Below are positions 1-4,371 of a DNA stretch of 6,153 nt, piece by piece (position 1 is the first letter of the stretch; each line of letters begins with the position of its first letter). Origin of the DNA: an uncultured Clostridia bacterium (lineage in GTDB: Bacteria; Bacillota; Clostridia; Christensenellales; Aristaeellaceae). The stretch lies in contig CAKUFB010000169.1 in NCBI GenBank assembly GCA_934647145.1, positions 1 to 6,153 of the forward strand, read 5' to 3'. The notes beneath the pieces were generated by a model. It saw only the letters and a list, made by a program, of their open reading frames with translations, searched no databases and was not told the DNA's origin. The position numbers and the translations under genes are program-made.

Positions 1-359
1 TCGCAGTGGCGCTGGATGGGGTCGGCGATAAAGCCCGTGTCCCTGCACACCGGGCAGCGGTACTGCATCTCGAGGTAGTTTTCGGGCAGTCCGGCCGCCA
101 CAAGGCGCGCCTTGAGCTCCGCCTGCATCTTCTCCGCGCGCAGACGGGCCGTCTTCATGGCCTCGACCGCCTCGTCCGGCCTCGTCAGCAGGATGCGCGC
201 CGCCTGCCGAAGCAGACTCGCCCCGCCGTCCGACAGCTCGCCGATGCGCGGATCCCTGGCCTCCGCCTCCTGCCTGCGCGCCTCGAGCGCGCGCTCGTTG
301 GCCTCGCGCTGCCGCTGATACTCGATGGTCAGCTCTCGCGCCGCTTCCTCGCGGGTCAT
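1..359 (-). CDS. DnaC/DnaI-like helicase loader, N-terminal part (runs off left edge)
   Basis: The 119 visible residues are the N-terminal part of a probable primosomal ATPase of the DnaC/DnaI type, which loads the replicative DnaB-family helicase onto DNA. Residues 1-95 are highly charged and helical (many Arg, Glu and Ala), likely coiled coil. They are followed by YRCPVCRDTGFI (residues 100-111) and HC at 118-119. This matches the start of the zinc-binding CPxC-DTG motif that precedes the AAA+ domain in clostridial DnaC-like proteins. The AAA+ Walker motifs would lie beyond base 1 and cannot be checked. The start ATG (359-357) overlaps the TGA of the upstream DnaD-like gene as ATGA, and GAGGAGG lies 7 nt upstream (367-373) inside that gene's acidic tail, so translation is probably coupled. 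An IstB-type transposon helper is an alternative, but the DnaD-like partner argues for replication. Confidence 0.85.
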   Translation of the reverse strand, partial: MTREEAARELTIEYQRQREANERALEARRQEAEARDPRIGELSDGGASLLRQAARILLTRPDEAVEAMKTARLRAEKMQAELKARLVAAGLPENYLEMQYRCPVCRDTGFIADPIQRHC

Positions 360-1849
360 TTGGCATCCTCCTCGTCGTCCTCAAACAGGTAGCTGAGCTT
401 CTCGTTGTCGTATTTGCGCTGGTCGTAGTTCTGGGCGGCGTTGGCGGCGGGCTGCGCGGGCGCGTTCGGGCGGTGCATCGGATGGCGGCTTTTGGCCACG
501 TCGAGCGTGTGAATGTCCTCCTTCGCCCACTGGGAGAGCAGCTTGTCCATGTACTTGGTGGGCAGCTGGGTGCCGTGGGCGCACTCGGCGGCGTACTCGA
601 TCACCTCAAACGGCGCGTTTTTGAGCCAGCCCTCCAGCTGCGCCACGTCCGCGTTGGTGGGGCGGCGATCCTGCCCGCACTTTTCCAGGTAGACCGCCAC
701 CTGCGCGCGCAGCTCCTTCTGGCGCGAAAGGTAGGCCTGCATTTCCTCCAGCGTGAACTGGCCGCGCGCCGCAAAGCCGGTCATCGCCCGCTCGAGCTGC
801 TCCATGTCGTACTGGCCGTGCGCGCCCAGCTCGGTCGCCACCAGCAGCACCCCCTCCGGCGTAAACCCCCCGGCCAGGTACTTCTGATACCGGGCGATTT
901 CCTCGGGCGTGGGGGTGCGGGCCACGATGCCCAGCGCCTGGTGCAGCTGCTTGACGCCCTCGCTAAGCGCCCGCTTTTCGTCCAGCTGGCGCTGCATCTG
1001 CTCGCGGCTGCCGGCCTCGCGGTTGTGCTGCAGGATGGTGTCCAGGTAGGCGAAGTTGGGGTTGCGGGACTTGAGCGTCTCCCGGCAGGCGGCCAGCACC
1101 GCGTCCTGATCCAGGTGATACTCCTCCAACCACCTGCGCGCCGCGTCCAGCTCGTCCCGGGTCGGCTGCCTGAAGCTGATGCCCAGCTGCGTGAGCACCT
1201 TTTGGGCGAGCTTATAATAGGCCTTGTCCCGCTCCACGCGCTCCTGCGCCTTCTCGACGGTCACAATGCCGTCGCTGACCCAGGCCATGGCCTCCTTGTC
1301 GTAGTTCTTCAGGCGGAAGTTTTTGAGGTTTTCCGGCCTGCGCCCGCGCTCGCGGTTCAGGTACAGGTCGATGCAGTGGCGCACGAAGATCAGCACGACC
1401 TCTTCGGGCAGGCCCAGATCCTCGATCCACTGGCACACGATATCCGAATCGGACGCGCTGAACGGCCGGTCGGGGATCATCTGCTGCAGCTTGGCGTTGA
1501 GATCCTGATAGCGGTAGATCTGCTCGTCCATGCGGTCGCTCTCGTTCATCATGGAGGACACCGGGTGGATGTAGCGGTAGGCCGGCGGCTTGTCCTGCAG
1601 CCGCTCGACCAGGCCGCGCCGCTCCCAGTAGGTATAGGCGGCGCGCACGGTTTCAGGCTCCACGCCCAGCGCCTGCGCCATTTTTTCGAGCGTCATGTCG
1701 GCCACCGGGTAATAGCACTGCATCAGGCCATACAGGTACACGCGCACATAGTCGCCCGGCGCCTGGGGCAGAAAGGACTGGATAAACAGATTCTCCACCG
1801 GAGTCACCCCCATCATCGGGTAGCTCTCGGCAAAGCAGCAAAAGGGCAT
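356..1849 (-). CDS. DnaD-like primosome protein with repeated C-terminal modules
   Basis: A 497-aa replication-initiation protein of the DnaD/DnaB (Bacillus) type, expected to help open or remodel DNA and recruit the helicase loader. Residues about 33-95 form a winged-helix-like domain, with a putative recognition helix near 64-80 and a wing ending in PAYRYIHP. After it come about four helical modules: near 130-197, 223-277, 307-375 and 391-450. The second (FAYLDTIL, 266-273) and fourth (TKYMDKLLSQW, 431-441) carry the YxxxIL signature of DnaD C-terminal domains. The tail is acidic (EDDEEDAK). Typical DnaD is about 230 aa, so this is a long form. I chose ATG 1849 because AGGGGG (1857-1862) lies 7 nt upstream; an in-frame ATG at 1894 lies upstream of the predicted -10 box. 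The gene overlaps the downstream helicase-loader gene by 4 bp. The family call is firm; the module boundaries are estimates. Confidence 0.87.
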   Translation of the reverse strand: MPFCCFAESYPMMGVTPVENLFIQSFLPQAPGDYVRVYLYGLMQCYYPVADMTLEKMAQALGVEPETVRAAYTYWERRGLVERLQDKPPAYRYIHPVSSMMNESDRMDEQIYRYQDLNAKLQQMIPDRPFSASDSDIVCQWIEDLGLPEEVVLIFVRHCIDLYLNRERGRRPENLKNFRLKNYDKEAMAWVSDGIVTVEKAQERVERDKAYYKLAQKVLTQLGISFRQPTRDELDAARRWLEEYHLDQDAVLAACRETLKSRNPNFAYLDTILQHNREAGSREQMQRQLDEKRALSEGVKQLHQALGIVARTPTPEEIARYQKYLAGGFTPEGVLLVATELGAHGQYDMEQLERAMTGFAARGQFTLEEMQAYLSRQKELRAQVAVYLEKCGQDRRPTNADVAQLEGWLKNAPFEVIEYAAECAHGTQLPTKYMDKLLSQWAKEDIHTLDVAKSRHPMHRPNAPAQPAANAAQNYDQRKYDNEKLSYLFEDDEEDAK

Positions 1850-1882
1850 TCGGATTCCCCCTATCGACTTTTTCACAAGAAT

Positions 1883-1911
1883 ATCATACCACATTCCGCG
1901 CCCGATGGCAA
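1883..1911 (-). promoter_or_regulatory. Sigma-A type promoter of the dnaD-like/dnaC-like operon
   Basis: Read on the minus strand, TTGCCA (1911-1906) is followed after exactly 17 bp by TATGAT (1888-1883). A TG lies one base before the -10 hexamer, making it an extended -10. Transcription would start near 1876, giving a leader of about 27 nt that contains the AGGGGG ribosome-binding site. No operator-like repeat overlaps it, so the operon may be constitutive. Confidence 0.75.
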
Positions 1912-1931
1912 GGCGAAGGGGGTAAAGCGTT

Positions 1932-2381
1932 TCAGACCAGGCACACCCTCAGCTGTCCCTTTTTTTCGAATTCCCGCGCGCAGCGAAGCAGCCTCTGCGC
2001 GCTTCCGGCCGTATGCGGCGCATGGGCAATCAGACAGGCGCAGTTCGCCGCCATATACTGATTGGCGCGCGTGAGCGCGAAGCGGGGCGGAACCGCCTCC
2101 ATGCCCGGCGGGAAAAAGCTGCCGTCAAAGCCCTCCGGAAGCTGTAGACCCCACTCCGGCCGATAGACGGACAGCAGCAGCCACAGCTTCACCTGCGGCC
2201 GGCTTTTCTTCACCTCGCGCACCGCACGGGCGGCCATCGCGTCGAAGGCTCCTCGGTGCCCCACAAAAAACGACTCGATCCCGTACTCGTCCGCCTGACG
2301 CGCCGTACATTCCAGCAGCGCCGGGTACACCTCGCCGCCCGTCTCCCGGCGTCCGATAAAGAAACAGCTCTTCTCTATCAT
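1932..2381 (-). CDS. SLOG-superfamily (DUF1273/YpsA-like) protein
   Basis: A 149-aa single-domain protein resembling the DUF1273/YpsA-like branch of the SLOG (Rossmann-like) superfamily, thought to bind nucleotides or nucleotide-derived ligands. It opens with a hydrophobic strand, CFFIGRRET (6-14), where relatives usually have a GHR-type motif. Next comes a second strand and turn, FFVGHRGAFDAMAARAV (38-54), the most recognisable signature. Then come KLWLLLSVYRPE (65-76), EGFDGSFFPPGME (83-95), a RANQYM segment (105-110) and a short final strand (LRVCLV). No signal peptide or membrane segment is visible, so it is probably cytoplasmic. AAGGAG sits 8-9 nt before the ATG. It is divergent from the ribbon-helix-helix gene and about 80 bp upstream of the replication operon, which has its own promoter. 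The cellular role of this family is unknown; I infer none. Confidence 0.8.
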   Translation of the reverse strand: MIEKSCFFIGRRETGGEVYPALLECTARQADEYGIESFFVGHRGAFDAMAARAVREVKKSRPQVKLWLLLSVYRPEWGLQLPEGFDGSFFPPGMEAVPPRFALTRANQYMAANCACLIAHAPHTAGSAQRLLRCAREFEKKGQLRVCLV

Positions 2382-2401
2382 AAAGCCTTCTCCTTTCAGA
2401 T

Positions 2402-2458
2402 AAGTGATGTCACTTGACTGCCCAATGAGCGCATACTTTTCTTCCGCCCCGCTGTAAA
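2402..2458 (-). promoter_or_regulatory. Candidate promoter and operator of the SLOG/DUF1273 gene
   Basis: On the minus strand TTTACA (2458-2453) is followed after 17 bp by TATGCG (2435-2430), a good -35 box with a weak -10 box. A start near 2423 would give a leader of about 42 nt. Within this leader lies AAGTGATGTCACTT (2402-2415), an inverted repeat with perfect 6-bp arms around a 2-bp centre, positioned just after the inferred start site where a repressor could act. The divergent ribbon-helix-helix gene has AT-rich TAAAATAAAAT at 2455-2465, a possible -10 region, but no convincing -35 box. The call is inference from spacing and symmetry. Confidence 0.35.
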
Positions 2459-2493
2459 ATAAAATGGGTAATTAGAAACGGAGGAAGCAATCA

Positions 2494-2685
2494 ATGGCAA
2501 CCAGCAAGCGCGTCTTCACCCTGCGCCTTTCGGACGAGGTGTTCGACCAGATCGGAAAGCTGGCCGCGCAGGAGCATCGCAGCATGACCAACTACATCGA
2601 ATATGTGCTCATACAGCACCTTCAATCGGTCGCTCAAAAGGAGCGGCAGGATGGAAGCGCCCCACGCCCCGATGAAAGGCAATAG
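2494..2685 (+). CDS. Small ribbon-helix-helix (Arc-like) DNA-binding protein
   Basis: This 63-aa protein has the layout of an Arc/MetJ-type ribbon-helix-helix regulator. An N-terminal strand, RVFTLRL (6-12), would insert into the DNA major groove as a dimeric ribbon. Helix A follows (SDEVFDQIGKLAAQEH, 13-28), and a second helix after a Ser turn (SMTNYIEYVLIQHL, 30-43). The last 20 residues are polar and look disordered. GGAGG (2480-2484) lies 9 nt upstream of the ATG and fixes the start. Such proteins often serve as antitoxins or autorepressors, but no toxin-like gene follows: the next gene is an XRE regulator 126 bp downstream with its own ribosome-binding site. The fold call is good; the target is unknown. 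Confidence 0.82.
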   Translation: MATSKRVFTLRLSDEVFDQIGKLAAQEHRSMTNYIEYVLIQHLQSVAQKERQDGSAPRPDERQ

Positions 2686-2714
2686 AACGCGCGAAATGCA
2701 GGCAAAAACGCTCC

Positions 2715-2753
2715 TTTACAAAGCAAGAATATATCCCATATTGCACGCAATAT
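2715..2753 (+). promoter_or_regulatory. Candidate promoter with 16-bp inverted repeat before the XRE gene
   Basis: The leader of the XRE gene is much more AT-rich than its surroundings. It contains ATATTGCACGCAATAT (2738-2753), with two perfect 7-bp arms around AC, the size and symmetry of a dimeric HTH operator. TTTACA (2715-2720) with CATATT (2737-2742) after 16 bp is a plausible promoter whose -10 box overlaps the repeat, so binding there would block transcription. A second short palindrome, AATATATT (2786-2793), lies just before the ribosome-binding site. Autoregulation by the XRE protein is inferred. The inverted repeat itself is certain; the promoter is tentative. Confidence 0.45.
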
Positions 2754-2811
2754 CAAGTACTATTCGTGTTATATGTCCCTTATCGAATATATTGTCCGGA
2801 GGATGACGCTC

Positions 2812-3135
2812 ATGGACGTGAAAGAAAAGCTGCTGACACTGCTTAAGGCGCGCGGCTGGAGCTTCTATCGCCTGGCGAAGGAATCCGGCGTGGCCTGGTC
2901 AACCATCCGCAACATGTTTGAGCGCGGCACCGAACCGACCCTTCCCACGCTGGAAGCGCTGTGCGCCGGACTGGGCGTCTCGCTGAGCGAACTGCTCCGG
3001 GAGGAACAGAACGCGCCGCCCGAAGAGCTGGACGAGCTCCTGGACGCCTGGCAGGGGCTGAGCGAAGCGAACCGGCAGCTCGTGCTGGCGCTCATGCGTT
3101 CTCTGGGTGAAAAAACGAAAAGCCGGAGGCCATAG
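2812..3135 (+). CDS. XRE-family helix-turn-helix transcriptional regulator
   Basis: A 107-aa regulator with a Cro/C1-type HTH at residues about 5-63. The first helix is KEKLLTLLKARG (4-15), the positioning helix FYRLAKESG (18-26), and the recognition helix AWSTIRNMFERG (28-39). The usual closing segment follows, with PTLEALCAGLGVSLSELL (45-62). After an acidic linker, residues 75-98 (LDELLDAW, then LSEANRQLVLALMRSL) form an amphipathic helix typical of small clostridial XRE proteins and probably used for dimerisation. There is no peptidase or sensor domain. I chose the ATG at 2812 because GGAGG (2798-2802) is 9 nt upstream. The ATG at 2803 abuts the ribosome-binding site and the one at 2773 has none. 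The inverted repeat at 2738-2753 is a candidate self-binding site. A terminator lies at 3296-3316. Confidence 0.88.
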   Translation: MDVKEKLLTLLKARGWSFYRLAKESGVAWSTIRNMFERGTEPTLPTLEALCAGLGVSLSELLREEQNAPPEELDELLDAWQGLSEANRQLVLALMRSLGEKTKSRRP

Positions 3136-3154
3136 CGTCCCCCGGCCAGGCGCC

Positions 3155-3205
3155 GACCCCACAGTCCCCTTCGGAGACAGCTCCCCTTTCAGGTGAGCCT
3201 TGCCG
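3155..3205. repeat. Hairpin pair resembling a dispersed clostridial intergenic repeat
   Basis: Two adjacent imperfect hairpins are visible. One is GTCCCC-TTC-GGAGAC (3164-3178), with one mismatched pair. The other is GCTCCCC-TTTCA-GGTGAGC (3180-3198), with one mismatched pair, followed by CTTG. The wording (GACAGCTCCCCTTTCA then GAGCCTTG) matches my memory of small dispersed hairpin repeats in the intergenic DNA of gut Clostridia. Only one copy is in this window, so its repeat nature cannot be shown here. Confidence 0.45.
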
Positions 3206-3234
3206 CGCTGCGGGCGGTGGGGTTCAAAACGCAG

Positions 3235-3268
3235 ACTTCGGGGGGCTTCAATCTGTGGCTCCCGAAGT
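3235..3268. other. Inverted repeat in the gap between converging genes
   Basis: ACTTCGGG (3235-3242) pairs perfectly with CCCGAAGT (3261-3268) around an 18-nt loop. Read on the minus strand it lies about 55 nt after the stop of the 327-aa gene and is followed by CTGCGTTTT, so it might act as a weak terminator for that gene. It could also belong to the neighbouring repeat-like region. The stem is clear; its function is inferred. Confidence 0.4.
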
Positions 3269-3295
3269 TGTCGCCAGAACCGGCGGCAGCAAGGG

Positions 3296-3316
3296 GGCAG
3301 GCACCGCCTGCCTTTT
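3296..3316 (+). terminator. Rho-independent terminator reading plus strand
   Basis: GGCAGGC (3296-3302), a 3-nt loop ACC, and GCCTGCC (3306-3312) form a perfect 7-bp GC-rich stem followed by TTTT (3313-3316). On the minus strand the stem would be followed by C residues, so only the plus direction fits. It would end transcripts from the XRE gene about 160 nt past its stop codon and protect the converging 327-aa gene. The T-tract is short. Confidence 0.6.
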
Positions 3317-3322
3317 CATGCC

Positions 3323-4306
3323 TTACTCCGCGAGCGCCAGCTCGGCCAGCCGCCACGCCCCCTGCAGCCCGGGCGAGGGCTCGGCGCGATAGCGCACCGG
3401 CTCCACGCGCAGCAGGTGGTCGTTTTCCAGGCGCAGCAGTCCTATGCCCGGCTCTCCCGAGGGAAGCGGCCGGGGCAGCAGCACGCAGCCGCGGCTTGAG
3501 CGGGCGTGCTCGAGCGCCTGCTCGCAGGGCGCCATCGGCAGAAGATACCCCCTCGCCTCGTCCATCAGCCCCTGCTGAGCGGCCTGAAGCGCGGCCAGGG
3601 CGGTGTCCTGCGGGCTCCGCGGCCAGGAGGGCGCGCCCCGCGACCAGAGCGGCTCCCGCCTGATCAGCGTGCAGCCCGCTTCCCCGGCCTGCCACACCTC
3701 CAGGCGCGCGTGTCCCACCAGATCCTGCGGGTCGACCAGCACCTGCACCCCGCCGTCCGGCTCCACCTGCACCCGCTCGCCGGTCAGGCTGAGCAGCAGA
3801 TGGCTAAACCCGGGCGCGTACACCTGCACGTACTCGCCTCCGCCCGCAAGCGCCCCTTTCAGACAGGGCAGCGCGCCGGAGGACAGCACCTCGGGCATTC
3901 GCGCTCCCTCGGGCAGGGTACACAGCGCGTCTGTCCCCTCGCCCGATACGTGCAGGCGGTTGCCCCACAGCGTGCAGTCGTAGCTCTCCCGCCGCGCCGG
4001 CTGGGGCAGGCCGCACATGCTGTCCTCCGGGGTCAGCTCCACCTCCAGCAGACTGCCCGGCCAGAGCACCGCCTCCACCCCCTGCGCCTGCTCCAGACTT
4101 TCAGGCACCGGCCTGCCGCCCGAAAAGGTCACGCGCTGCGTCATCGGCAGATGCGACCGGCCCAGCGGCCTGTGCTCCAGATACACCGCCCCGAAGGGCG
4201 ACACCGGCAGCGTCTGCGGCCGCCCCTCCTCCACCTCGCCGATCAGGCGGCCGTTTACGTAGATCAGCCCGGGCACCGCCGAGGCGGCAATGAGCGTCGG
4301 CTGCAT
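3323..4306 (-). CDS. Uncharacterised 327-aa protein downstream of feoB
   Basis: I do not recognise this protein. It has no signal peptide, lipobox or membrane helix, so it is probably cytoplasmic. The N-terminus has PGLIYVNGRLIGEV (13-26), then PVSPFGAVYLEHRPL (34-48). The YVNGR-xxGE pattern resembles the PEGA-like small beta domains, but only weakly. The rest is rich in short beta-prone stretches (VQVYAPGFSHLLLSL, VEPDGGVQVLV), with Gly/Pro turns and few Lys. A helical stretch lies at about 235-272 (TALAALQAAQQGLMDEARGYLL), and the C-terminus again looks strand-rich. GGGAGG lies 6 nt upstream of the ATG. It starts 65 bp after the feoB stop on the same strand with no obvious terminator between, so it could be co-transcribed with feoB. 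A role in iron uptake would be guilt by association only. Codon-position GC bias fits a real gene. Confidence 0.72.
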   Translation of the reverse strand: MQPTLIAASAVPGLIYVNGRLIGEVEEGRPQTLPVSPFGAVYLEHRPLGRSHLPMTQRVTFSGGRPVPESLEQAQGVEAVLWPGSLLEVELTPEDSMCGLPQPARRESYDCTLWGNRLHVSGEGTDALCTLPEGARMPEVLSSGALPCLKGALAGGGEYVQVYAPGFSHLLLSLTGERVQVEPDGGVQVLVDPQDLVGHARLEVWQAGEAGCTLIRREPLWSRGAPSWPRSPQDTALAALQAAQQGLMDEARGYLLPMAPCEQALEHARSSRGCVLLPRPLPSGEPGIGLLRLENDHLLRVEPVRYRAEPSPGLQGAWRLAELALAE

Positions 4307-4371
4307 ACCATCCCTCCCGTTTCATACAGTCACGCTTCAGTGTATGCGGCCGGGCGCTGCCTCTATGCCCT

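Noticed and set aside
1850..1894. ATG at 1894 as the start of the DnaD-like gene
   Set aside because: It lies upstream of the predicted -10 box and lacks a ribosome-binding site; ATG 1849 has AGGGGG at proper spacing.
473..2074. Long plus-strand open frame (533 codons)
   Set aside because: It is antisense to the DnaD-like gene, has a His/Arg/Gln/Leu-rich composition typical of GC-rich shadow frames, no ribosome-binding site, and runs across the promoter region.
2397..2425. TTGGGC-17 bp-TATCTG as promoter of the SLOG gene
   Set aside because: Spacing is ideal, but transcription would begin inside the ribosome-binding site, so the TTTACA/TATGCG pair further upstream is preferred.
2773..2811. 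Earlier ATG codons (2773, 2803) for the XRE gene
   Set aside because: The first has no ribosome-binding site; the second abuts GGAGG directly. ATG 2812 has 9-nt spacing and begins at the conserved HTH domain.
2494..3135. Toxin-antitoxin module made of the two small genes
   Set aside because: Both proteins are DNA-binding folds; neither resembles a toxin and no partner gene lies beside them.
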